Shown: positions 32,501 through 41,309 of the stretch, one piece after another
Layout of the letters: the number at the start of each line of letters is the position of its first letter
How positions within the stretch are numbered: the stretch's first letter is position 1
Source: Parietichytrium sp. I65-24A
Taxonomy: Eukaryota; Sar; Bigyra; Thraustochytrida; Thraustochytriidae
Direction of reading: 5' to 3'
NCBI GenBank assembly: GCA_012862575.1
Contig: BLSF01000008.1
Location: forward strand, 1-64,000
Length of the DNA: 64,000 nucleotides
Made by a program: the position numbers and the translations under genes
Notes under the pieces: generated by a model
The model's input: the letters and a program-made list of their open reading frames with translations, nothing else
Databases searched by the model: none
Told to the model about the DNA's origin: nothing

Positions 32501-33294
32501 AGGGCTACCGTTTCGTCAAGGTCAAGTACCGCACCGTTCGCATTCCCCAGATCGGTGATAAATTTGCAAGTCGCCACGGGCAAAAGGGTACTTGTGGTAT
32601 GACCTACAACGCCGAGGATCTTCCGTTCACTCAGGAGGGAATCAATCCAGACATTGTCGTCAACCCGCACGCAATTCCTTCCCGTATGACCATCGGTCAC
32701 TTGGTGGAATGCCTCCTCTCAAAGGTTGCATCTTTGACTGGTGACGAGGGAGATGCCACTCCGTTCATTGAAGGTGTTGATGTAGCTGTCATCTCAGAGA
32801 CCTTGCACAAGCTCGGGTACCAGATGCGTGGAAACGAGGTCATGTACAACGGTCACACTGGGCGGAGAATGAAAGCACAGATTTTTCTGGGGCCAACTTT
32901 CTACCAGCGCCTCAAGCACATGGTGGACGACAAGGTGCACTCTCGCTCGCGCGGCCCGGTTTCCATGCTTGTTCGCCAGCCTATGGAAGGAAGGTCTCGT
33001 GGCGGTGGTCTCCGCTTCGGAGAGATGGAGCGCGACTGCTTGTTGTCGCACGGTGCCGCAAACTTTTTGCGTGACCGTCTCTTTGTTAATTCGGATCCGT
33101 ACAGTTTGCACATCTGCCAGCTCTGTGGTCTCCCTTGCGAGGCCAACTTGGAGCGCATGACCTTCATGTGCCACAACCCAAGTTGCGGCGACAATACGAC
33201 CAAGTTTGCGCGCGTTCAGATACCATATGCGGCCAAGCTCTTGTTTCAAGAGCTCATGTCGATGTCTATCGTGCCGCGCTTGTTCTTCGACTAG
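29593..33294 (+). CDS. RPB2: RNA polymerase II second-largest subunit RPB2
   Basis: A single-exon gene of 1233 residues from the ATG at 29593, close to the usual RPB2 length (~1200). It forms, with RPB1, the catalytic core that makes mRNA in the nucleus. Seen in the sequence: NGSEKVLIAQE in the N-terminal lobe, CPAEVPEGQACGLVKN, the signature GYNQEDSLVMNQSSIDRG, IGDKFASRHGQKG in the hybrid-binding region with active-site Lys and Arg residues, and the C-terminal zinc site that starts CQLCGLPC and continues with CHNPSC. The SSIDRG-FFRS form and the C-terminal sequence point to polymerase II rather than I or III. Two hydrophilic inserts stand out: an Asp run near residue 165 and a Ser/Gly/Asp-rich stretch near residue 690. 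Confidence 0.98.
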   Translation: MEYPYNPYGEVEGDDEEGDAGFGRSGYERKQQEDVDDERDDEDESGCNIDANMAWAVVTSYFDEKGLVRQQLDSFDEFVNNSMQELINDSPPIEVMVNQQHRPGEKYVPSKHTITFGQVYMSNPVVNESDGRTTTLFPHEARLRNLVYAAPLYVDVSYKRKSQGADEGDMDDDDDDHEGTSQREFIGKVPVMLRSKYCVLKNQTDAALAELGECVFDQGGYFVINGSEKVLIAQERLANNSVFCFEKRPPSKFCWAAEVRSHVEQGARPTSTMYVQMFAGSSMKGATSGNQIHSVIPYVRQGIPVVILFRALGCTADRDILERICYQFDDVEMMDKFRSSLEEAYVIQSRAVALDYVGKRGSATNISRRERIEYARQLLEKELLPHVGMEPRMENKKAYFLGYVVNRLLMCSLGRQGEDDRDHYGNKRLDLAGPLLSGLFRILVRKLRKDITGFLQRCVDNNKDFNLTAALKVQTISSGLKYALATGNWGIQGEATKAGVSQVLNRLTYASSLSHLRRVNTPLAKEGKAAKPRQLHNTHWGYMCPAEVPEGQACGLVKNIALMCYVSVGSPQNILLELLEEWSMENLDEISPNLISQSTKVFLNGNWVGISRDPDMLVGTLLSLRRRVTIDSEVSIVRDIYAKELRIHTDPGRCCRPLFIVDNGERTRIQKKHIDRLLQSYSVGHDDSSTGDEHSESGYSEVSGGGNKYGFKNLLQEGLVEYVDVEEEETIMIAMDPGSLSKEHSYSRTYTHLEIHPSVILGICASIIPFPDHNQSPRNTYQSAMGKQAMGIYASNFDLRMDTLAHCLYYPQKPLVTTRAMKHMHFRELPAGVNATVAIATYTGYNQEDSLVMNQSSIDRGFFRSVYYRSYTSQEEEDKATGQVSMFERPTPETCMGLRRGNYTKIDDDGLVCAGVRVSGEDILIGKTIPIGEVGSRGAIIQQTKKDDSLAMKASDSGIIDKVMLTTNEKGYRFVKVKYRTVRIPQIGDKFASRHGQKGTCGMTYNAEDLPFTQEGINPDIVVNPHAIPSRMTIGHLVECLLSKVASLTGDEGDATPFIEGVDVAVISETLHKLGYQMRGNEVMYNGHTGRRMKAQIFLGPTFYQRLKHMVDDKVHSRSRGPVSMLVRQPMEGRSRGGGLRFGEMERDCLLSHGAANFLRDRLFVNSDPYSLHICQLCGLPCEANLERMTFMCHNPSCGDNTTKFARVQIPYAAKLLFQELMSMSIVPRLFFD

Positions 33295-33730
33295 TTTCGT
33301 ATAGAAAACGTAATTTTGCGCATCCCATCGTCTTTCTTTCTCTTTCCATCATCCTGCGCTGTTCGCGGTCTGTGCGTGCGTGGGGCAATAGAATGTTGCA
33401 ACTCTTTCTTTTCCATTCGAGGGTCACGCGCCTCGGTTCAACTCTGTATCAGGTGAGTCGCTTCTTGTATTAAAAACCGATAGAAATTTAGGAAAGGAAG
33501 CTTCCTTCCCCACTCAAATTTCAAATGGGACAACTAGAAAACAGCCAAATTTCTTTCTTTCTTTTCGATCAAGTGTATACATAAAATATGAGAAAAGAGG
33601 TTTTCCCCCAATACGTCGTGGGCGAATGGAGAGGTGCAGTAAGTAATTTACAAGATCATCTCGTTTCCCAAGCGCCGTTTATTTCAAAGCCAAGTTATCA
33701 GAACGAAACTGGCGGGCGAGGAGGACTGCC
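33295..33730. other. 3' flanks of RPB2 and MYCBP genes
   Basis: A convergent spacer of 436 bp. It is T-rich at 33330-33350 and A-rich near 33470-33600, as expected for 3' ends. No gene was recognised. Confidence 0.5.
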
Positions 33731-34345
33731 TCATTCAAGCTCGTCAAGCTGCTCCTTGAGTTCCTGGTTCCGCCTCGAGAGCTCGGTGATGATTCGCTTG
33801 AGCTCCTGGTTTTCGTCCTTGAGTTCCTGGTTCTCCTTCTCTAGGGCAAAGTGGTCTACGAGCGTTTTGCTGCCAAAGTGCGTTTTGATGAAATCAAGGG
33901 GCTTGGGCGGCTTTTCTTGCTCCTCGTACAGGGCGACCAAAACTGAAAAACAAAAACAAATGATGTCAACGCCAATGTCAGCCACTCTTCGTGAAACAGA
34001 ACGGACAACATTTGCAAAGCGGTGCACATCTTTCTTCTTGCGCCGTCTCCACGCAAGCAGACGACAACTCACCATTGCTGATCGCCGACACGACCCCGGT
34101 CTTCTCCAAGTACATCCGATACTCCTCTTTCCGGGCTTCCGGGGTCTGCGTTGCCGTCCATGCCAAAGCGCCAGCCAGCCAAACATCAACTCACATCCCT
34201 GTCAGCCCCTGCTTGCGCACAAATGAAAACTGAAATCGAAATGCACAAAACAAAGCCAACTCCAACCGAGAGCTGGCAAACGCAAACTCACCACATACTT
34301 CCTGCCCGCCGTGCCGCCGGCTTGTGCTGCAGGAGCGGATGCCAT
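33731..34345 (-). CDS. MYCBP: c-Myc-binding protein (AMY-1/FAP174 family), three exons
   Basis: Exons are 34345-34292 (18 codons, ATG start), 34145-34073 and 33942-33731. All junctions are GT-AG (donors GTGAGT, acceptors GCAACGCAG and TTTTTCAG), introns are 146 and 130 bp, and the join gives 112 residues. The middle exon encodes KEEYRMYLEKTGVVSAIS and the junction restores VLVALYEEQEKPPKPLDFIK, matching MYCBP (which has YLEKSGV and VLVALYEEPEKP). The C-terminal 50 residues form a coiled coil of Glu/Leu/Lys heptads, as in the family. Known of the family: it binds AKAP-type anchoring proteins by docking/dimerisation-like helices, and in flagellates (FAP174) it sits in the axoneme. It was found only by joining exons. 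Confidence 0.92.
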
Positions 34346-35549
34346 CTTCTCCCTTCAACGCTCGCTTTCTATCACTTCCTTCAGCCAGCTCCTGCCCAGC
34401 TTCCCAAGACTTGCGCGCGAGACAGAGAGACAGAGATAGAGACGTCCAGTGTCAGAAGACTGTCAATAGAGAGGCCCTGAAGTTAGAGTTGACCTGGCTG
34501 TCAAACTGGTGTGTGAGATTGATTGATTGATTGATTGATTGATCAGTGCATTGAGAGTCACAGTGCAAAAGTCAACGTTCTTTCTCAGATGAGCGCGAAC
34601 AGACACTTGTTCGCTTGGGCGCAATCTTTTGTATGGATGGATAAGCAATTTGTTTTTAAAGTTTATTTTTGAACTGAAAATTAATTAACAGCGTGTTGTG
34701 GATTAGAAAATGCTCATCTTCATCAAAAAATGAACATGAGCAAAGTCAGACACCGTTGACCATGTCAATGCGCCACCGGACAAGAGTACGGGAGTGGTAC
34801 TACAAACAGTAGTCTTTCCGGTGAGAGAGAAGGGAGAAAACAGAGAAAACGGTTACTGTGATTGTCAGCCTGAGTCGCCCCGTGCCCCTCCCTCACTGCC
34901 CCCCATCACCTCTGCGGCTCAAGACTCGGCTATTGAAACTTCCGGCTCCAAGCACATCAGAATTCAGGCAGCACCCTCTTCACCCTGACCGAACCCTAGA
35001 CCATCTAACCCGCCTCCCTGCGCCTTCGGTGCGTCTGGCCACCCACAGCCTACTGCCCAGGCCTATCAGCCCACTACCCACTCCTACACCGCCTCCCTTA
35101 ATAGTCATCTACCCCGCAATACCCCTCCTCTCTTTCTACCCCAACTTCTACTCGCGACCTATTACCTAGAACAGACGAAACCCTAGCCTGAATAAGACCT
35201 CCATCCATTAACCGAGCGAGTAACCATATCGCTAGTAGTCGATGGGGAGTGCTATGCACGGGTAGTAAACCGTAGACGCTGGGGAGAGAGAGCGTAGCGA
35301 GCTTATCGATTCACCTAGAGAGTCCCAGCCTCGTGGTGGAACAAGTGGAAGGAGAAAGAAAGAAACAAAGAAACAAAGAAACACAGAAGCTGTGTGTGTA
35401 GAGTACGCGCGGACACCCGTCGAAGGTCCTAACAAGTGCTAGCTTCCGGGCGTAGTCCTCCGCAGAGAAGGTTGTTGTTGGGAAGGACGGCGTAGTGTGG
35501 TAGTAGTTTGTGCTGGAAAGCAAGCAAAAGCAATCAAAAAGCAGACAAG
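34346..35549. other. Divergent promoter region, MYCBP / Rieske
   Basis: It holds a (GATT)n microsatellite at ~34517-34542 and a Pro/Thr-coding, C-rich stretch at ~34870-35150 that gives unsupported low-complexity frames. From 35300 on it is probably the leader of the Rieske gene. No gene was recognised. Confidence 0.45.
34517..34542. repeat. (GATT)n microsatellite
   Basis: About six GATT units. Related TTGA/CAAT tetranucleotide runs occur near 15178-15200 and 62884-62903. Confidence 0.9.
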
Positions 35550-36221
35550 ATGCAGATGCAAAAGCAGTTGTTTGGCGCAATGAGACGCGCAGGAGTGGTT
35601 GTTTCTCAGCCGCTGGGCATTCAGCGCAGGGCATTCAGCGCAGGGCGCGGAGTAGTTGACCATCAAGGAACGTACGACAAGAACTTTGAGCAGTCGGTTC
35701 CAAAGCGCGGAGATGCTGACAAGCGCGAGTTTACTTACCTGGCATTGGGAGGCGCTCGCTTCATGTACGCGTCTGCGGCCAGACTTGCCCTCATGAAATT
35801 CGTGGCGACCATGAGCGCTTCGTCGGATGTGTTGGCTTTGGCTTCGCTGGAGGTGGACTTGGACAAGATCCCGGAGGGCACCAGCGCCGTGGTGAAATGG
35901 CGCGGCAAGCCAGTCTTCGTCAAGAATCGCACGGCCGCCGAGATCAAGTCCGCGGAGAATGTGGATGTCGCCACCCTGAGGGACCCGCAGACGGACGCCG
36001 AGCGCGTGCAGAACCCGCAGTGGCTCGTTGCTTTGGGAGTGTGCACGCATTTGGGATGCGTGCCGATCGCCAACGCTGGAGAGTACCACGGATGGTTCTG
36101 CCCATGCCACGGGAGCCATTATGACACCTCAGGAAGGATCCGGAAGGGACCTGCGCCACTTAACCTGGAGATCCCGCCATACAAATTCGTCGAGAACGGC
36201 GGCAAGCTGCTGATCGGATAG
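35550..36221 (+). CDS. UQCRFS1: Rieske iron-sulphur protein of mitochondrial complex III
   Basis: From the ATG at 35550 the protein has 223 residues. The first ~35 residues are basic, Ser/Ala-rich and without acidic residues, fitting a mitochondrial presequence ending near RRAFSAGRG. One membrane helix follows at about 62-92, including the hinge region, then the Rieske fold: box I CTHLGC (165-170) and box II CPCHGSH (184-190). Cys165, His167, Cys184 and His187 should bind the 2Fe-2S cluster, and Cys170 and Cys186 form the disulphide. The set of hinge, MSASSDVLA and long cluster loop is of the cytochrome bc1 type rather than the plastid b6f type. It passes electrons from ubiquinol to cytochrome c1. 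Single exon. Confidence 0.97.
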   Translation: MQMQKQLFGAMRRAGVVVSQPLGIQRRAFSAGRGVVDHQGTYDKNFEQSVPKRGDADKREFTYLALGGARFMYASAARLALMKFVATMSASSDVLALASLEVDLDKIPEGTSAVVKWRGKPVFVKNRTAAEIKSAENVDVATLRDPQTDAERVQNPQWLVALGVCTHLGCVPIANAGEYHGWFCPCHGSHYDTSGRIRKGPAPLNLEIPPYKFVENGGKLLIG

Positions 36222-39200
36222 GCGGGCGGAGGCCTCCGCGTCCCCTGTTCGTAACACACACCGTCATCATTCTCTACCGTATAAAAGCGAGAGACGTACT
36301 GGTCCTGTTCCTTTGATCACATCTCTTTCTTGCGTCATTGTCAGGAAAGAAACAACATTTTTCTTTTCTTTTATAAAACGAAAAACTAAAGGAAAAAACA
36401 AAGAAAAAAATGAAGATTCTCTATTTCAACAGTATCCATCCACCTGCGCACGGACATGGGAAATGCACGGATTCGCGTCCACCTAGCAACGGCCACGAAA
36501 TGAACGAATCCTTGCTCGTGAAACAACGTCCATAGAGTAGAATCAAGACGGAAGACGATTTTCCGCAAGCCAAACCCAAAGCCAAACCCAAAATCAAGGT
36601 ACCAGAGTACTCAGTACTGTGCCCGGAACTCGCGCATTCTTGCGGCGCCGTCGGAGCTGGCGAAACCGAAAATGAAGCTTTTTGCAATTCGTTTCGTTCA
36701 TGTCGATGGATGACTTTAAAAGCACAGGCCATGCGCGATGTACTTTTGTACTCATATGAGTCCGTTTGTCGGTCTGTTTTTGTAGGGATGTACTGTATTG
36801 AACTTTCGGCAAAGGAATAGAGATGAGTTAGTTGATGTCTTTTCTTTAGTAGACAAGTTCCTGTTTACTAATACGAAACAGAGACTCGCAATTCACATGG
36901 TTAACTATCTCAATTCACCTCCGCCTGCTTCGCGCCACCACATCATTTTCTAGACCTGAGCACGAACACTTGTTCGTTGACTTCTAGCTCCACTCAATTC
37001 ACACCGAGCAAACCTGTGAACTCCAAATGTCGACCTTTAGGGGAGTCTGGAAGAGAGTTAAAGGAACCCAATTCCACCACATTCCGTCTGATGTCCCGCG
37101 TCCATTTCGTGAACTCCGATTTACAGTCGAGCAGCACAGTCGAGCAGCACAGACCTATTTGGAACACAAAACAGCAGGCCTTCGAAAAGCGCGAGGGCAC
37201 CCCGCATGGACGAATCGCCGCTCCCCCCAGTTCCGGACAGGCCAAATCATAATCAAATCATATCGTTTCCTCATGCCAACAATGCCCAACATCGAGACTC
37301 CCCATCACATTCCCTTGAGCGCTTGAGCGTGAGCCGTGATTCGAGGTACAATCCTTCAACCTGCGAAGCCATTGTGCGCAGTTCGCAACGTCTTTCATTA
37401 AGAACGTGCCAATTGTGAAAGCGCATCAATCATTTCAAGCCCACATCAATCACAACAATCAGAAATTCAACAAAGCGTCATGTCCAGAGCATTTCTTTAT
37501 TACTACTGTTATCCATAACACAATGCCACCAAGCTGTAGCATTCGTTTAATTCTCTGCCAACCAGTTAGTAGCTAGCTAGAGCCGAGCCTAGTAGCCACC
37601 CACAGCGCTAGTACACTATTTACCTGAACAGAGTAGCACGCCACACTATCAACTACCCGTCAATTAAACTAAACTGTAAACGTAGTACTACGAGAGTGCG
37701 AGAAGGGGAAAAAAGGAGTGACGAAAAATGGTCGCTAACAAAGACAGAGAGAGAGAGACGACGTTAAAGTTGTTCTTTTTTTAAAGTTGTAAAGCTCGAG
37801 CGCAGGGGAACGTATATGGACAAGAGCAGTGCGACGCGGAGAAGAGGAGAACAGAAGAAGAGGAGGCCGATGCATGTGAGATGCATGATGTGTGATGTGT
37901 GATGTGTAATGTGTGAGTGTCATGCAGGAAGAGCGAGTCTTGAGCTGCTGAGAGAGAACGTGCTGGGAAGAGAGACACTTTAAGTGGCGCCGGGGAGGAG
38001 GAGGTGCCGTCCAAAAGTGGTTCTAGCTAGTGGAAGCAACGGGGCAGATGGATTCGGTGGGGGAAATTGGTGCAATACGTTCAATGTTCGTGACAAGTCA
38101 CGGGCAATGTTTGCTGGGTGTTATGCGTGTGAAGATCATGATGAGCAAGTGTGGTTTGACGGTCTGTACAGGGTAGGGAGAACGGCGACCTCGTTGACTC
38201 TCGTCAATGACTCTCCGGTTCGTGGACCGGCCGATGGTGGTCTTTTCTTTCCTTTCCTTCTCTCTCTTCTGGCAGCCTTGGGCGCTTTCCGTGCCTGGCG
38301 CTGTGAAACAGCTTGTTTCATCTAACACTTCGCCAAATTGTGCATGTCAATTTCAGTTCCATGCACTCGGGCGATGGGTGCGATGGCCACAGACTCGCTG
38401 GCGTGCACTTGGCACAACACAGACTCGTTGGCAAAGAACGAGGTGAAAATCGCGTTCTTCCGCAGGACAATCATAGAGACAAGTAATGTTGACTGATCTG
38501 GTTTGTGCGCCACGGCAAATGAACGTCTGCTTTTTTTCGAGAGAGGTGATGTGCTCTCTCCGTCTCGTCGCATGGAGACCAGGGAATCTTTTATGCAACG
38601 ACGCAGCTTCTTTCTAGCCTTGCTAGTCGCTCGTTCCCTCTTCCATAACACAAAGCAACGGACGGAGGGGTCCGTAGCTAGTGACATTCGGCATGCCGGT
38701 CGACTTTGCTTGATTTTTTCGACGATCGAGGGGAAACATGAATGTTTTGATTTAGGTGCATGCACATATGTGTGAATGTGTGTGTGGCTGTTCCGCAAAT
38801 GCCGAACACGTTCAAATTGTGTCCCAATAGCTGATGATATTTTTCAGCAACCAGAGGGCACGTTGTTCGATGTGATCGACGGTCCAGAAGAAAACCACTG
38901 TACAGAACATGGTTAACGTACGACATGGGTCTTTTACCAAATTTGCGAGGCAGCGAAAAGGGTATTTCGTTTGGTCTTAACATGAATCACTTGGCCTTTT
39001 GCTGAAGGGAAGGGTCCTTTCCGAAAAAAGAGCACAGAAAAGAGAAGGTAAGAAATTATTTGGAGATGAGGGTTGCCAACGTATTAAAAGGCTAATAGGG
39101 AGATAGTTTCGCATTCCGATAGTTCATGTGGCAGAATTTTCCATTCCTAACGTGAAAAGTGAGCAAAAGGTGCTCGAAAAGATCAAATACCGTACGGTGT

Positions 39201-39538
39201 ATGTCGGAAGGCAAGCGCTCAAGGTTTCCAAGCAAGCACAAGCAGAGCAAATCTGACGGAAAAAAGAGTGCCACTCTCACATCCGTAACTTATCAAGATT
39301 TGGTGCGACGGAATTGTTGTTCATGTCTAGTATATATCAACTGCTTTTTCAATCAAAAGCAGGTACAAAACGGAGCAAGGAGCATTGTCGGAACGCGAAG
39401 GTGTTAAAAAGAGCATGACACCACAACAAAAGGAAGAACAACAAGTCTCTAGTATAGTAAAAGAGAAAAGCGACGCTGAGACAGGCCCGCTTAAAATCTC
39501 AACAGTCGCCTCCGGGAAGGAAAGGTCCAGGAACAATC
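36222..39538. other. 3.3-kb intergenic region
   Basis: No gene supported. The first ~200 bp contain the A/T-rich 3' flank of the Rieske gene. A GAGTACTCAGTACT palindrome lies at ~36605. At ~37875-37915 there is a short GATGTGTGATGTGTAATGTGTG repeat. Frames of 77-158 codons occur on both strands (for example 38798-38322 minus) but without motifs or splice-supported structure. Confidence 0.4.
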
Positions 39539-40822
39539 TTAACGGGATCCCTCTTTGTCAGATGGCGAGTCAGACTCGCTTCCAGACACGTCGTGGTAGT
39601 CGCCCTTGTCAGCTTGGTTGCCGCCCTCTGGATCGTTGTCGTGGAGGGCGCAGAAGCCAGACTTTCCGTTGGAAGTTTTCTTGCAGCCCTCCTCTTTGCA
39701 CTGTCTTCCGCCACCGTGCCTGCGACAAAAGTACTGGCCAATTGCAGCTTTGGTACATCCAGGCTGTGTGCAGCGGCGTCCGCCCCCATGGGCGGCACAG
39801 TGGCTGGAGCCGCCGCGAGCGGCGCGCAGACACGTTGGGTGTTCGCAACGAGTACCGCCTCCGTGGTTCTTGCAAAACTCTGTGGTTCCCTGCGCAAGCT
39901 TGTCGCAGTTGGCCACGGAACAGCAGCGCGCAAAGCGTTTCCCGTCCCACTTCTTTCGCTTTCCCTTCACCAGGTACGTCTTGCCCTTTTCTCTCTCCTT
40001 GGCAGGCGGCGCTGGAAAGAGGATCTCGCGGCCTTCTAGACTGTGGTCACCGTCCATACTGCTTCCCCTCTTGCCCAGAACGGAAGACATCCCATGTGAA
40101 AACTGCCCGTGGATGCCGTGGGCCCCGAAAGCGGATATGCCGTGCAAGCCTGGGGATTGCGAAATGGAGTTCATCGGGTCTCCGAGGCCGCCCTCACCGC
40201 CTAGAAACGTGAGGCCCCGGGAGTTGGAGAGTGACAAAAAGTTTTGGGGCGCAGGCTGGTTCATAAATGGGAGTACAGCATTGGAGCCCATCCGCTGCTG
40301 CTCGGGAGGCGCAGGAACTGGAGCTCCAAACCCAGGTCCCGCGACGAGGTAGCCGCCAGGGGCGAAAGATGGGGAAGAAAACTGTGATTGCATGCCGATC
40401 TGTGAAGACATGGCGTCCCCAGAGCCGTGGACCCCTTGGTGCTGCTGATGATGATGATGTGAGGGCTGATGCTGGTGGCTTCCGCCGTGCGACTGCTGTG
40501 ACGGATGCGAGTGCGCATGAGTAGCCTGATGGTGCTGCTGGGAATGTGACGCCTGATGGTGATGATGATGTGATTGCTGGTGCTGCTGTTGGTGCTGGCT
40601 ACGGTGGTGCTGCGGCTGCGTGTGTTGCTGTGACGACTGCTGTTGATGTGATTGTTGATGATGATGTTGCTGTTGTTGCTGCAACATCAGACGCTGCATG
40701 GCCAGCTGCTGCTGCTGTTGTTGCGATTGTGTCAGCCCACTCTGGCGCTGGTTTCGTAATAAGGACAACATCATTTCATTTGCATTCACCTCCTGCGGGT
40801 TCATGAGGGCCTCTATCGACAT
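39539..40822 (-). CDS. Gln/His-rich protein with four Cys/His HGGG fingers (WRKY19-like type)
   Basis: A single-exon frame of 427 residues from the ATG at 40822. The N-terminal ~150 residues are Gln/His-rich with many uninterrupted Q and H runs; the middle is Gly/Pro/Ser-rich. The C-terminal part begins with a basic KGKRKKWDGKRF patch and continues with four tandem ~23-residue units of the form C-x4-5-C-x(8-10)-[FH]-C-x2-H-GGG-x-[RQ]-C, the last ending HDND. The tail is acidic Ser/Asp-rich. These units are like those in plant WRKY19-type proteins and in proteins of oomycetes and red algae. They probably bind zinc; a nuclear role is inferred from the basic patch. A low-complexity activation-type N-terminus fits a transcription regulator, which remains inference. 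Confidence 0.85.
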   Translation of the reverse strand: MSIEALMNPQEVNANEMMLSLLRNQRQSGLTQSQQQQQQLAMQRLMLQQQQQHHHQQSHQQQSSQQHTQPQHHRSQHQQQHQQSHHHHHQASHSQQHHQATHAHSHPSQQSHGGSHQHQPSHHHHQQHQGVHGSGDAMSSQIGMQSQFSSPSFAPGGYLVAGPGFGAPVPAPPEQQRMGSNAVLPFMNQPAPQNFLSLSNSRGLTFLGGEGGLGDPMNSISQSPGLHGISAFGAHGIHGQFSHGMSSVLGKRGSSMDGDHSLEGREILFPAPPAKEREKGKTYLVKGKRKKWDGKRFARCCSVANCDKLAQGTTEFCKNHGGGTRCEHPTCLRAARGGSSHCAAHGGGRRCTQPGCTKAAIGQYFCRRHGGGRQCKEEGCKKTSNGKSGFCALHDNDPEGGNQADKGDYHDVSGSESDSPSDKEGSR

Positions 40823-41282
40823 GAAGTCAATTGAATGACACCAATATACACCTGGAGGGTAGACCCGCTCTGCTTTTCGCGATAGGAGCTGAAGAGCAGG
40901 GGGGAGTTTGGTCGGGGCAAGGGGAACAGAACGCTTGTAGCTCCTTGTTCCTGACCGGCTGTGGTTTTGGACACTGGCTTGAACACGACCCGAGACGGAG
41001 ACGGTGTCGGTTGCTGCGGAGAGGGAGATATGCCAAGCTGTCTGGCTTGATTAGGGGATTGCAAACGTTTCGCGCACTCTCGTTGGGGTATTATCAGGGA
41101 GTCAATTTGCCGAGACAAGGTTGTCGAGCTGTTTTGCAAGTCAAACCTTGCGGCCCGGTTGTGCAACAGGTTTACGGTTTGGGTGATTGTGTGTTCAGAC
41201 GTTTGCTTCTTCGCCCTCGACGCGAGACTTTTGGATAGAGAGAATCAGAACTGTGACACAGCCAAGCCCGGAAGCAAATGGC

Positions 41283-41309
41283 TGTTTGTTTGTTTGTTTG
41301 TTTGTTTGT
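41283..41309. repeat. (GTTT)n microsatellite
   Basis: About six GTTT units. Others of the same general kind nearby are GGAA at ~42422-42447, ACAA at ~42813-42835 and GAAT at ~43405-43424. Confidence 0.9.

Noticed and set aside
35439-36119. 226-codon minus-strand frame
   Set aside because: It is antisense to the Rieske gene, whose two cluster boxes are unmistakable.
39385-40806. Plus-strand frames of 148-275 codons
   Set aside because: They overlap, in antisense, the Cys/His zinc-finger gene, whose repeated motif supports the minus strand.
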